Assembly (NCBI GenBank): GCA_958350755.1
Contig: CATWID010000024.1
Location: forward strand, 1-26,363
DNA: 26,363 nt
Reading direction: 5' to 3'
Source: an uncultured Collinsella sp.
GTDB taxonomy: Bacteria > Actinomycetota > Coriobacteriia > Coriobacteriales > Coriobacteriaceae
Positions within the stretch are counted from its first letter, which is position 1; the number at the start of each line of letters is the position of its first letter. The notes beneath the pieces were generated by a model that saw only the letters and a list, made by a program, of their open reading frames with translations, was not told where the DNA came from and did no database searches. Below, one piece after another: positions 15,935 through 23,471 of the stretch. Made by a program: the position numbers and the translations under genes.

Positions 15935-17140
15935 CTAGGCGTGGGATTTGGCGTGTGCGAGGGCTAGGCCTACGGCGGCGATGGCGGCGGCGAAGAGCAC
16001 GGTGACGCCCAGGTCACAGACGATGTCGCCCAACACGGCAGACGTCAGGTCCGAGGCAAGCGCCTTGCCGATTGCGTCGTTCACCCAATACGTCGGCACA
16101 AAGTGCGCCACCGTCTGCACGGCCGAGCCCATGAGCGACAGCGGCATCCAGGCGCCGCCCAAAAACGTCATGAGCATGCCGAGCAGGTTGCCCACACCGT
16201 TGAGCAGCTCCTCGCGCGCGCCCAGGCTCGACAGCGTAAAGCCAACGGCCAGCGGCGTGCACGCCAGGGCAAACGTTGCCGCCAGCGCCAGGCACACGCG
16301 GCCCACGCCGACCTCGGCAACCGCGCCGGCAAAGCCCACGACGCCCATCATGCTCGACACAAGCCAGATGCAAACGGTGAGCACGGCGGCGGCCGCGAAC
16401 ACAGCGAGCGAACGCTGGCGCTCAGAGACCGGGCTGGCATCCATGCGGCGCACGCGCTCGGGCTCGTTCATGCCCGAAAACACCAGTCCCACCGACACGA
16501 TGACCGACGAGATGATCGCGTACGCGCCAAAGTTGAAGTACGACTCGAGCGTGGTAGCAGCAGTCGAGTCGACCTTGACCTGCTCGATCTGGACCTCCGC
16601 GCGCTTTGCGGCCGCGTGCTCGGCGGCCCTTGCGACGTCACCGTTGGAGGCAGCGGGTTCAAGCGCCGCCGCAGCGCCCGCGAGCGAGATCCAGCGCGAG
16701 GCCTCGGCGGACGAAAGCGCCGCCGCCATGGTGCCGGAACCATAGGTCACGTCGAGCTTGGGCAGGGCCTCCCCCGCACGGGCGGCTGCAACAAGATCGT
16801 CCTCAAACCCCTCCGGGATAAAGAACACGCAATCGGCACTGCCCTTGGCGCTGTTGCTCTTGGAGAGCGCGTCGGCAAGGTCGTATGTGTCGTCGCCGAC
16901 GCCCGTGACCAGGTCAAAGCGTGAGCCCAGGTGCTTGGTAAGCGCCCGCGAAAGGTCGCTATTGTCGCGGTCGACCACGATCACGTTGGTGTCGTAGGGC
17001 TTGTACTCGGTAAGCTGCGACGAGTTCCAGCTCACCGAAGCCGCGATGAATACGCCCATGAGCGAGATGAACACCGTATAGATGAGCAGGTAGAACGGGT
17101 GCGCCAGCGCCATGCGAAGCGCGGTCTTAAAGGTGCTCAT
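15935..17140 (-). CDS. ABC-2 type transporter permease (second subunit)
   Basis: This 401-aa protein has one N-terminal membrane helix (about 15-37), an extracytoplasmic region (about 40-205) and a C-terminal block of five helices (about 205-395). This is the layout of YhgE/Pip- or CcmB-like ABC-2 permeases used for drug or lipid export. The start ATG 17140 has GAAGGAG six bases upstream; the longer TTG frame at 17155 would begin within that site. It overlaps the end of the first permease gene by 14 bases, so the two are translationally coupled and probably form a heterodimer. Substrate unknown. Confidence 0.85.
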   Translation of the reverse strand: MSTFKTALRMALAHPFYLLIYTVFISLMGVFIAASVSWNSSQLTEYKPYDTNVIVVDRDNSDLSRALTKHLGSRFDLVTGVGDDTYDLADALSKSNSAKGSADCVFFIPEGFEDDLVAAARAGEALPKLDVTYGSGTMAAALSSAEASRWISLAGAAAALEPAASNGDVARAAEHAAAKRAEVQIEQVKVDSTAATTLESYFNFGAYAIISSVIVSVGLVFSGMNEPERVRRMDASPVSERQRSLAVFAAAAVLTVCIWLVSSMMGVVGFAGAVAEVGVGRVCLALAATFALACTPLAVGFTLSSLGAREELLNGVGNLLGMLMTFLGGAWMPLSLMGSAVQTVAHFVPTYWVNDAIGKALASDLTSAVLGDIVCDLGVTVLFAAAIAAVGLALAHAKSHA

Positions 17141-18314
17141 AGCGGCTCCTTCCAAAGATCAGCGTAGCGGCGGCGACAAACACCAGGGCCATCAGGACGA
17201 GCGCGCCGGCGCGAACAGCGAAGGGCCCCAGGTCCTCAAAGAAATACAGGCGATTGAACATGTCGCAGATGAGCTTGACGGGGTTGAGCCAGCACTCGAC
17301 CGGACAAGCGCGGGCGACGTCGTCGGCAAGCGCCATCGCCGGCTCGCCGTAGAGGCCGGCGAACAGGGCGCACGTGGTGGCAAAGCCCGTGAGGATGCCC
17401 GACTTGGATGCCTTGCCGCCCTTAACGGGAAGCGTGCCCACAAAAAGCCCCAGGCCCGTGGCGGCAAGCGCGGATGCAGCCCCACCCAGCAGGCACAACC
17501 CCTCGCGCCCGCCAAAGTCGACGCCCACGACCAGGCGCACGTAGCCGATCGCAACCGCCATCGATGCAAAGGAAACCAGCCACGAGCCGACAAAAATGCC
17601 GGCCAGCGACGCCGTCTTGGAAAGACCGCCCACGCAGCGGCGCGCGCCGAGGCCGGACAGATTGGGCTGCAAATCGACGACGCTCAAAGCGGCAAACTCG
17701 GCAGACATCATCGCGACCAGGCCAAAGAGCGCGTAATAGTAGATGACCGTGCCATCGGGCGTGGCACGAGTCAGGCTCACGCGGCGGGTTCCGCCCTCGA
17801 GCGACAGAGCGCGCGCAACCGCCTCCGGGCCGGCAAGGGCGGCCGGGTTGTCTTGGGCAATCTGGGACATGAGCTCGGCATTTTGCGTATACGAGCTTGC
17901 CACCGTCTCAAGGATGCTGCGGTCGGTAAGCACCGTCGACGCACGCGAGCTGTCATAGCTCGAAAGCAGCGTGAGCCTGGGCGTGCCCGCGGCATCAACC
18001 GTATAGATGCCCGCGACCTCGCCGGCCTTGAGCGCTTTGCGCGCGGCAGCCAAGTCTTCGTACTCGCTCACATCGAGCAGCTGATCGTCGCCTGCCTTGG
18101 CAAGCGAAGCTGCCACATCCTTAAAGGTCGAGGCATCCCAGGCCTCGTCCGCCACGACGGCAACCGGCACCGGGTCGACCGTGCCGTCGGAGCTGAGGTT
18201 CGCAAACATAAACATGAACATCGTGGAAAGCGCGATAGGAAAGAGAGCGCCCCAGACCCACGTGCTCGGCCGGCGCAGCAGCGTCTTGACCGTGGTGATG
18301 ATGGTGTTGAACAT
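17127..18314 (-). CDS. ABC-2 type transporter permease (first subunit)
   Basis: This 395-aa protein has the same layout as its downstream partner: N-terminal helix (about 20-42), extracytoplasmic region (about 45-190, with VVADEAWDASTFKD), and five to six C-terminal helices (about 195-390). The residues TTVKTLLRRPSTWVWGALFP at the N-terminus are typical of ABC-2 export permeases. It follows the ATPase stop by nine bases with a G-rich ribosome site in the gap. The two permeases are diverged paralogues and should pair with one ATPase dimer. Confidence 0.85.
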   Translation of the reverse strand: MFNTIITTVKTLLRRPSTWVWGALFPIALSTMFMFMFANLSSDGTVDPVPVAVVADEAWDASTFKDVAASLAKAGDDQLLDVSEYEDLAAARKALKAGEVAGIYTVDAAGTPRLTLLSSYDSSRASTVLTDRSILETVASSYTQNAELMSQIAQDNPAALAGPEAVARALSLEGGTRRVSLTRATPDGTVIYYYALFGLVAMMSAEFAALSVVDLQPNLSGLGARRCVGGLSKTASLAGIFVGSWLVSFASMAVAIGYVRLVVGVDFGGREGLCLLGGAASALAATGLGLFVGTLPVKGGKASKSGILTGFATTCALFAGLYGEPAMALADDVARACPVECWLNPVKLICDMFNRLYFFEDLGPFAVRAGALVLMALVFVAAATLIFGRSRYEHL

Positions 18315-18323
18315 GGCCGCCCC

Positions 18324-19262
18324 CTAGTCGCGCAGCTCGCGGCCGGTGATCTCGAGGAATACGTCGTTGAGGGTCGGCGGTTCGGAATAGATGCGGCCGA
18401 GCGGCACGTCATGCGAGCGCAGCGCATCGAGAATGTCCGTCAGGTTGTGCGGGCTCGCTTCGCACGAAAACGTGAGTTGTCCCGCCGTTGCCGAAAGGTC
18501 CAGAACGTGCGGCAGGCTTGCGACGGCACCGAGCGCCGCCCTCGGAACCTCGCCGACCTCGATTACAATCTTCTCGCCCATCTGAATCATGCGCTTGAGC
18601 TCGTCGTTAGTGCCCTGCGCCAGCACGCGCCCACCGTCCATGATCATGATGCGACTGCAGATCTGCTCGACTTCCTCCATGTAATGGCTGGTATACACCA
18701 CCGTGGCGCCCTCGTCGCGCAGGCGGCAGATGCCCTCCAGGATGGCGTTGCGGCTTTGCGGGTCGACCGCCACCGTGGGTTCGTCAAAAAAGATGAGCTC
18801 GGGCTTGTGCGCGATGCCGCAGGCAATGTTGAGACGACGCGCCAGGCCGCCCGAGAGCTTGCCGGGGCGGAACTTGGTAAAGTCGCCCAGGCCGACAAAG
18901 TCGATCGCCTCGTCCACCAGCGCGCGGCGGCGCTTGCGGTCGTTGACGTAGAGACTGCAGAAATAGTCGATGTTCTCGCGCACGGTGAGCTCGTCGAACA
19001 CCGCCACCTGCTGAGGCACCACACCGATGCGGCGCTTGAGGTCGTAGCGGGCGGGCGTCATGCGCTCGCCGAACAGCTCGATGGTGCCTTTGTCGTAGGC
19101 GAGCAGCTGCAGGATGCAGTTGATGGACGTGGTCTTGCCCGAGCCGTTGGGGCCCAGCAGGCCAAAGATCTCGCCGGGGGCGATACTCAGGTTAAAGTGG
19201 TCGAGCGCAATAAGGTCGTCGTAGCGCTTAACGAGGTTTTCGACGTGGACGATGTCTGTCAT
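18324..19262 (-). CDS. ABC-2 type transporter ATP-binding protein
   Basis: This 312-aa ATPase of the DrrA/CcmA drug-export class has Walker A GPNGSGKTT (37-45), Q-loop at VVPQQVAVFDE, signature LSGGL (136-140), and Walker B with D-loop FDEPTVAVDP (159-168). A C-terminal regulatory extension (about 215-312) is characteristic of the class. I chose ATG 19262 (MTDIVHVENLVKRY) because ABC domains begin there and GAAGGG lies about nine bases upstream; the longer frame to 19328 adds unrelated residues. First gene of the trio, divergent from the two-component system that probably regulates it. Confidence 0.95.
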   Translation of the reverse strand: MTDIVHVENLVKRYDDLIALDHFNLSIAPGEIFGLLGPNGSGKTTSINCILQLLAYDKGTIELFGERMTPARYDLKRRIGVVPQQVAVFDELTVRENIDYFCSLYVNDRKRRRALVDEAIDFVGLGDFTKFRPGKLSGGLARRLNIACGIAHKPELIFFDEPTVAVDPQSRNAILEGICRLRDEGATVVYTSHYMEEVEQICSRIMIMDGGRVLAQGTNDELKRMIQMGEKIVIEVGEVPRAALGAVASLPHVLDLSATAGQLTFSCEASPHNLTDILDALRSHDVPLGRIYSEPPTLNDVFLEITGRELRD

Positions 19263-19348
19263 GAGGCGGCCCTTCTGTTGCTTGCGGCCCGGTACGATTG
19301 CATCATCGCAGGAGCTGACGGCGCGCACCAGTGAACTTTGTCACGAGT

Positions 19349-19387
19349 GCGGGGCGGTCGCGTAGCCTGCTGACGCGACCGCCCCGC
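19349..19387. other. perfect 15-bp hairpin in a divergent promoter region
   Basis: GCGGGGCGGTCGCGT (19349-19363) pairs perfectly with 19373-19387, around a 9-base loop. No T run follows on either side, so it is not a typical terminator. It lies between the divergent ABC-2 ATPase and histidine kinase genes. Nearby GTGA-ACTTTG-TCAC (19331-19344) is a second small inverted repeat. Either could be a binding site for the response regulator. Confidence 0.5.
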
Positions 19388-19399
19388 CGCGTGGGAGGA

Positions 19400-19462
19400 A
19401 TGTCACGGTTGCCCCGGGCGGCGCCTCCCCCGCGCGCGGCTTCGCGTACAATACCCGTATGA
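19400..19462 (+). CDS. possible 20-codon upstream ORF overlapping the kinase start
   Basis: The frame begins ATG 19400 directly after GGGAGG, reads MSRLPRAAPPPRAASRTIPV, and stops at TGA 19460-19462, which overlaps the kinase ATG (19459) as ATGA. The ribosome site is too close to the ATG (one base), which argues against it. If translated, it could couple initiation of the kinase, which has no ribosome site of its own. Confidence 0.2.
   Translation: MSRLPRAAPPPRAASRTIPV
19447..19452 (+). promoter_or_regulatory. -10 element six bases before the kinase ATG (leaderless?)
   Basis: TACAAT at 19447-19452 matches a -10 at five of six positions and would place the transcript start at or within a base or two of the A of ATG 19459. 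There is no purine-rich ribosome site before this ATG, which fits a leaderless mRNA. No -35 consensus is found. Confidence 0.45.
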
Positions 19463-20604
19463 ACAGGCTTTTCGACAAATCGATCGTGCTGGCGTGCTGC
19501 ATTGCGGCCGCCACGGGCCTTGCTGTGGACGCTCGCCTGGTCGCGGCGTTTTGCCTTGGCGTTATTGCCACCTCGCTGGCCGAGCTCGCACAGAAGGAAC
19601 GCACGAGCCGCACAAGCGAGGCCGCGAGCTACGCTTACATCATCGCGGCTGTCTTCGTGCCGCCGTTTGTGCCGTTTGCGCCCCTCGCCCTCTATGACAT
19701 CGCGCGGCGCGGGCGCCGTGAACGCGTTTGGGTCGCGCTGGGCATTGGCGTCGCCTTTGTCTTTGCACTCGTCGCGGACCTTCGCGCCGACGCGCTTGCC
19801 GCTCGAACGCTCCTGCTGACCGCCATCCTTTCAGTCGCCGCCACCCTACTGTCACTGCGTACCGCCCAGTTGGAGCGCGAGCAGCAGCGCATGCGCCGCA
19901 TCCGCGACGAGCTGCAGGAACGAGCCCTCGCGCTCGAAGCGCGCAACCGTGACCTTGCCGACCGCCAGGACTACGAAGTCGAGCTCGCGACACTCGCCGA
20001 ACGCGCCCGCATCGCGCGCGAGATCCACGATAGCGTTGGCCACCAACTTACACGTGCCTCGCTGCAGACCGAGGCCCTGCGCGTCGTGCACGCCGACGAG
20101 CCCAGGGTTGCCGCCGATTTCGCCGACGTCAAGCACACCGTTGACGAGGCGCTCCAACTTGTGCGCGCCAGCGTCCACGCGCTCAATGACACTGCCGCCG
20201 ACCTCTCCGTACAGCTCGAGTGCATCGTGGAAGGCGCGTGCTCAGATGGCGGCCCGCAGATTGAGCTTGAGGTTTTGGCCGAGCATGCGCCCGCCAACAT
20301 CACCAACTGCTTTGCGGCGGTCCTGCGCGAGGCGCTCTCCAACACCATGCGCCACGCCCGCGCGCAAAACGTTGTTGTGCGATGCTTGGAGCATCCATCG
20401 TTTTACCAGCTCATCGTTACCGACGATGGCACGGGCGGGACCCAGACGGGCGGTCGCGGCATCGCCGAGGGCATGGGGCTCGGCTCCATGCGCGAGCGCG
20501 TCGAGGCGCTTGGCGGCACCTTCACCGCCGGCCCGCGCGCCGGCGCCGGCGGCTGGCGTGTGTTTGCCACCGTTCCCAAACAGCAAGGAGATGAGGCCCG
20601 ATGA
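19459..20604 (+). CDS. sensor histidine kinase, NarL/DesK (HisKA_3) type
   Basis: This 381-aa kinase has about four to five N-terminal membrane segments (about 8-135) with almost no extracytoplasmic loop, which suggests sensing within the membrane. A coiled linker (about 137-178) follows, then a HisKA_3 dimerisation domain with LAERARIAREIHDSVGHQL (phospho-acceptor His190). The HATPase_c domain is complete, with N-box REALSNTMRHA, DDGTGG and GLGSMRERVEALGG. It would phosphorylate the response regulator encoded next, with a 4-base ATGA overlap. The ATG at 19459 is the only suitable start in frame and has no ribosome site. Signal unknown; the divergent ABC-2 exporter suggests envelope stress or an antimicrobial. 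Confidence 0.93.
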   Translation: MNRLFDKSIVLACCIAAATGLAVDARLVAAFCLGVIATSLAELAQKERTSRTSEAASYAYIIAAVFVPPFVPFAPLALYDIARRGRRERVWVALGIGVAFVFALVADLRADALAARTLLLTAILSVAATLLSLRTAQLEREQQRMRRIRDELQERALALEARNRDLADRQDYEVELATLAERARIAREIHDSVGHQLTRASLQTEALRVVHADEPRVAADFADVKHTVDEALQLVRASVHALNDTAADLSVQLECIVEGACSDGGPQIELEVLAEHAPANITNCFAAVLREALSNTMRHARAQNVVVRCLEHPSFYQLIVTDDGTGGTQTGGRGIAEGMGLGSMRERVEALGGTFTAGPRAGAGGWRVFATVPKQQGDEAR

Positions 20605-21230
20605 GGCTCATAGTTGTCGACGACGACCGTTTGGTGGTCGATTCGCTCAAGATTATCCTGGGCGCACAGCCGCAGATCGAGGTGGTGGGTACCGGCGCCA
20701 ATGGCGACGACGCGGTCGCGCTCTACGCCGAGCACGCGCCCGATATCGCGCTACTCGACATCCAGATGCCGGGGCGCGACGGCCTTTCGGCGGCACGCGA
20801 GATCCTCGAGCGCGACCCTGCGGCGCGCGTGGTGTTTCTGACAACATTCTCGGATGACGAGTACATTGTGTCGGCGCTCAAACTGGGCGCCCGCGGCTAC
20901 CTGATCAAAACCGATGTCGCCGCCATTCCACCGGCACTGGCGCAGGTCATGGACGGCAAACGCGTGCTCGAGGGCAAGGCGATCGAGGACATCGATTTTG
21001 ACGGGACAGGCGCCGATGCCAGCACGCCTCGCCGACCCGCCGCCTTTGCCAGCCTGACCGACCGTGAGTTCGAAGTCGCCGAGCTCATCGCCCGCGGCCT
21101 CGACAACAAGGAGATTGCCGCCGCCGCTTACATGGGCGAAGGCACCGTACGCAACCACATCAGCTCGATCCTTGCCAAAATGGGCCTACGCAACCGCACG
21201 CAGATCGCCATCGCCTACCTGCGAGGGTAA
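20601..21230 (+). CDS. NarL/FixJ-family response regulator
   Basis: This 209-aa regulator has a receiver domain (1-120) with acidic pocket Asp7-Asp8-Asp9, phospho-acceptor Asp53 in LLDIQMPG, the Thr in FLTTFSDDEY and the Lys in GYLIKTD. A linker and a LuxR-type helix-turn-helix follow (about 148-205: LTDREFEVAELIARGLDNKE, then GTVRNHISSILAKMGL). It is the partner of the kinase upstream and probably binds the divergent region 19263-19458. No terminator follows directly; the palindrome array begins within 55 bases. Confidence 0.95.
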   Translation: MRLIVVDDDRLVVDSLKIILGAQPQIEVVGTGANGDDAVALYAEHAPDIALLDIQMPGRDGLSAAREILERDPAARVVFLTTFSDDEYIVSALKLGARGYLIKTDVAAIPPALAQVMDGKRVLEGKAIEDIDFDGTGADASTPRRPAAFASLTDREFEVAELIARGLDNKEIAAAAYMGEGTVRNHISSILAKMGLRNRTQIAIAYLRG

Positions 21231-21282
21231 TTGCCCAACAACCGACCACCCCGGCATAGCAAAATGGCTGCTATCGATTTAA

Positions 21283-21444
21283 TGCCATTTCAAAACTATG
21301 CCGGTTTACTACGATGAATCGCCCACCTTCGACCACGGCAAATTGCACGCTTCCAAAACCGCAGGTAGAACGCTTGCGATATTTAGAAAAATGCAGTCAT
21401 GGTCGGGAATGTCGAGTTCATCGTAGTAAACCGGCATAGTTTTG
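21283..21444 (-). repeat. palindromic element 1 of 3
   Basis: Arms 21291-21318 and 21417-21444 are perfect 28-base inverted copies (outer end CAAAACTATGCCGG). The inner part read on the minus strand has a CGCAAGCG...CCTGCGGTTTT hairpin with a T tail. It also has GACCATG and GTGGTCGAAGG segments that extend the outer stem. Its 27 bases at 21283-21309 are identical to 21781-21807 in element 3. The inner part is oriented opposite to elements 2 and 3. A 9-base stub CCGGCATAG at 21251-21259 precedes it. No credible gene. Confidence 0.8.
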
Positions 21445-21488
21445 TTCGGGCGGCCCTGCGCGAGTGCCTCCGCAAGCCTTGCGAGACC

Positions 21489-21526
21489 AAAATGATCTGC
21501 TTTCTTCCGCCCGCGGAGATCGGCTG
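21489..21526 (-). repeat. spacer repeat with terminator-like hairpin (copy 1)
   Basis: The segment AAAATGATCTGCTTTC... to GAGATCGGCTG corresponds to 21726-21768 with scattered changes. On the minus strand it reads GATCTCC...AGATC followed by ATTTT, a weak terminator-like hairpin. Confidence 0.55.
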
Positions 21527-21535
21527 ACGGCGCCC

Positions 21536-21695
21536 GCCACGAAATGGGCCCATCTACTACGTTTGACCCGATACCCCTGACCATAGCCGCGTTTCATGAA
21601 AAATCGCAGGCGTTCTACCTGCGGTTTTCATTTCACATTACTTGCCGTGGTCGAGGGCTGCCGCCTAAACATAGTAGATGGGCCCATTTCGTGGC
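21536..21695 (+). repeat. palindromic element 2 of 3
   Basis: Arms 21536-21564 and 21667-21695 match at 28 of 29 bases (outer end GCCACGAAATGGGCCCAT), a different arm sequence from elements 1 and 3. The inner part is clearly related: a perfect CGCAGG-CGTTCTA-CCTGCG hairpin (21605-21623) flanked by AAAAAT and GTTTT, an inner CCTGACCATAG pairing with CCGTGGTCGAGG, and TGCCGTGGTCGA shared with the complement of element 1. Confidence 0.8.
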
Positions 21696-21725
21696 AGACG
21701 GGTCACGCGGCAGCCCTCGCAAGGC

Positions 21726-21768
21726 AAAAATGATCCGTTTCCCTCTGTCCACGGGAGATCAAAGGCTG
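21726..21768 (-). repeat. spacer repeat with terminator-like hairpin (copy 2)
   Basis: AAAAATGATCCGTTTCCC... to GAGATCAAAGGCTG is the second copy of the spacer unit. On the minus strand TGATCTCCC and GGGAAACGGATCA pair and are followed by TTTTT, which fits a Rho-independent terminator. Confidence 0.6.
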
Positions 21769-21780
21769 TTACTGATATGG

Positions 21781-21942
21781 TGCCATTTCAAAACTATGCC
21801 GGTTTACGGGGCTAAAGTCGGAGCCCTCATCCATACCCCCTATTTTTGAAAAACAGCAAGCAGTCTACCTGCGGTTTTATTATCTTGGTTTTCGATATGG
21901 TCGGAGGTTCGCTATCCAGTCCCGTAATCCGGCATAGTTTTG
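21781..21942 (+). repeat. palindromic element 3 of 3
   Basis: Arms 21789-21810 and 21921-21942 match at 21 of 22 bases (outer end CAAAACTATGCCGG, as in element 1). The inner part contains GAAAAACAGCAAGCAG and TCTACCTGCGGTTTT as in element 2, and ATGGTCGGAGG near the right arm. It is the most diverged copy. After it, 21943-21973 is a short GC-rich stretch without features. Confidence 0.8.
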
Positions 21943-21973
21943 TTCGCAGCGGCACAACCGCGCGCTCACGCGC

Positions 21974-22007
21974 GGGGCCGGCGGGGCATTTTTGCCCCGC
22001 CGGCCCC
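21974..22007 (-). terminator. strong 14-bp hairpin after the ech operon
   Basis: GGGGCCGGCGGGGC (21974-21987) pairs perfectly with 21994-22007 around a 6-base A/T loop, 21 bases beyond the stop of echF. On the minus strand no T run follows, so it may stabilise the mRNA end or act with another factor rather than as a classical terminator. Confidence 0.6.
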
Positions 22008-22028
22008 TATTCCAGTTCTACCCCTGCG

Positions 22029-22370
22029 CTACTCCGGCTTGGTTTCTACTGTGGGAGTCTTGTCCGCTGCGACTGGGGTGCGGGCGGTGTCCATAGTCAG
22101 GCAGTGCTTGGGGCAGCTCTCGATGCACTCACCGCACACCACGCAGGCATACGGGTCGATCGACCACGTTCCACCCTTGCGATCGACTGCGAGCGCGCCC
22201 GCCGGACAGCGACGCGCACACATGCCGCAGCAGATGCACGCGTCCATGTCGTTGACGATATGCCCGCGCAAGCGCTCGGGTGCCGCGAGCTTCTCCTGCG
22301 GATAGCACACCGTTACCGGCTGCTTGACCATAGAGCCCAAGGCCGTCTTGGCAAATGTCAGCAAACTCAT
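22029..22370 (-). CDS. echF: Ech hydrogenase ferredoxin-like subunit EchF
   Basis: This 113-aa polyferredoxin subunit has two CxxCxxCxxxC motifs, Cys45/48/51/55 and Cys76/79/82/86, holding two [4Fe-4S] clusters that pass electrons from reduced ferredoxin towards EchC. It is homologous to NuoI/HyfH. Last gene of the operon, seven bases after echE. A polar C-terminal tail (about 95-113) is not part of the cluster domain. Confidence is high because of the intact operon. Confidence 0.93.
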   Translation of the reverse strand: MSLLTFAKTALGSMVKQPVTVCYPQEKLAAPERLRGHIVNDMDACICCGMCARRCPAGALAVDRKGGTWSIDPYACVVCGECIESCPKHCLTMDTARTPVAADKTPTVETKPE

Positions 22371-22377
22371 GCCGCGC

Positions 22378-23466
22378 CTACCTTTCCGTGCAGCTAATGC
22401 AGGGGTCGATGGTCAGGATAATCATGGGCACGTTGGCAAGGAGCACGCCCTGCAGCGCATGTGTCAGACCCGCCAGGTTCTGCGACGTCGGCGTGCGCAC
22501 GCGGAAGCGGTCCAGGTTCTTGGTGCCGTTACCGCGCACATAGTAATACGCCTCGCCTCGCGGCTGCTCAATCACAACCTCGCCGCGTGCGCCGTCGGCC
22601 GGCGTAAGCTTGGTGCGCCCGCCGATCCCGTCGTGCGGAATCTTGCCCACAAGCTCCTTAATGATGTCCATGGCCTGCGTGACCTCGGCACAGCGCACCT
22701 GGCAGCGGGCATAGCAATCGCCATCGGTGGCGACAACCGGCTCAAACGCAGCCAGGTCCGCATAGGCACCGTCGCTAAACATGCGCACGTCGTAGTCCAC
22801 GCCCGAGGCGCGCCCAAACGGGCCGACCATCGACAGATCCAGCGCGTCCTTCTTGCTGATCACGCCCACGCCATGCAGGCGCTCGCCACAGCTGACGTCG
22901 TCCAAAAACGTATGCACCAGGGCCTCGTAGTCGGGACGCATGGCATCGAGCGTCTGGACAATGCCAGCCAGCTCGGAGTCCTCAATGTCGTGCTTTAGGC
23001 CGCCGATCTCGTTAATCGAAAGGATCACGCGGCCACCGCACGTGCTCTCGAAGATCTTGAGAATCTGCTCGCGCAGGGTCCACGACCGATAGAACAGCGC
23101 CTCGAAGCCAAAGGCATCGGCGAGCAGGCCCAGCCACAGCAGGTGCGAGTGGATGCGCGAAAGCTCGTGCAAAATAGTGCGGATATACTGCACGCGGCCG
23201 GGCACCTCGATGTCGAGCATGCGCTCGCAGGCGCTGGCATAGCCGTAGCTGTGGCCCACGGCGCAAATGCCGCAGATGCGCTCGGCGATGTAGCCAAACT
23301 GGTGCATGTCGCGCTTTTCGGTGAGCTTCTCGAGTCCGCGGTGCACAAAGCCGATCTGCGGAATTGCCTCGATGACGCGGTCGTCCTCGATCACCAGGTC
23401 CAGATGAAGCGGCTCGGGCAGCACCGGGTGCTGCGGGCCAAACGGAATTACGGAGCGATGAGCCAT
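22378..23466 (-). CDS. echE: Ech [NiFe]-hydrogenase large subunit EchE
   Basis: This 362-aa subunit of a group 4 [NiFe] hydrogenase is homologous to NuoD/HycE. Both Ni-binding motifs are present: RICGICAVGH (Cys65, Cys68, His72) and the C-terminal DPCISCTER (Cys356, Cys359). It is thus a true hydrogenase and not a complex I-like relative that has lost these Cys. It reduces protons to H2 (reversible) with electrons from EchC. The protein stops directly at CTER, with no extension for an endopeptidase to remove. It is at the cytoplasmic face of the membrane arm. Five bases separate it from echD. Confidence 0.96.
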   Translation of the reverse strand: MAHRSVIPFGPQHPVLPEPLHLDLVIEDDRVIEAIPQIGFVHRGLEKLTEKRDMHQFGYIAERICGICAVGHSYGYASACERMLDIEVPGRVQYIRTILHELSRIHSHLLWLGLLADAFGFEALFYRSWTLREQILKIFESTCGGRVILSINEIGGLKHDIEDSELAGIVQTLDAMRPDYEALVHTFLDDVSCGERLHGVGVISKKDALDLSMVGPFGRASGVDYDVRMFSDGAYADLAAFEPVVATDGDCYARCQVRCAEVTQAMDIIKELVGKIPHDGIGGRTKLTPADGARGEVVIEQPRGEAYYYVRGNGTKNLDRFRVRTPTSQNLAGLTHALQGVLLANVPMIILTIDPCISCTER

Positions 23467-23471
23467 GGACC

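Noticed and set aside
21309..21584. 91-residue minus-strand frame within the palindrome array
   Set aside because: It is made of element 1 and spacer repeat sequence, has no ribosome site and no conserved-looking domain.
21283..21942. CRISPR array
   Set aside because: Only three units of about 160 bp, each a palindrome with changed arms; no short identical repeats or unique 30-bp spacers and no cas genes.
21544..22397. Plus-strand frames of 101 and 183 residues across the array and echF
   Set aside because: They read through hairpins and antisense to the certain ferredoxin gene.
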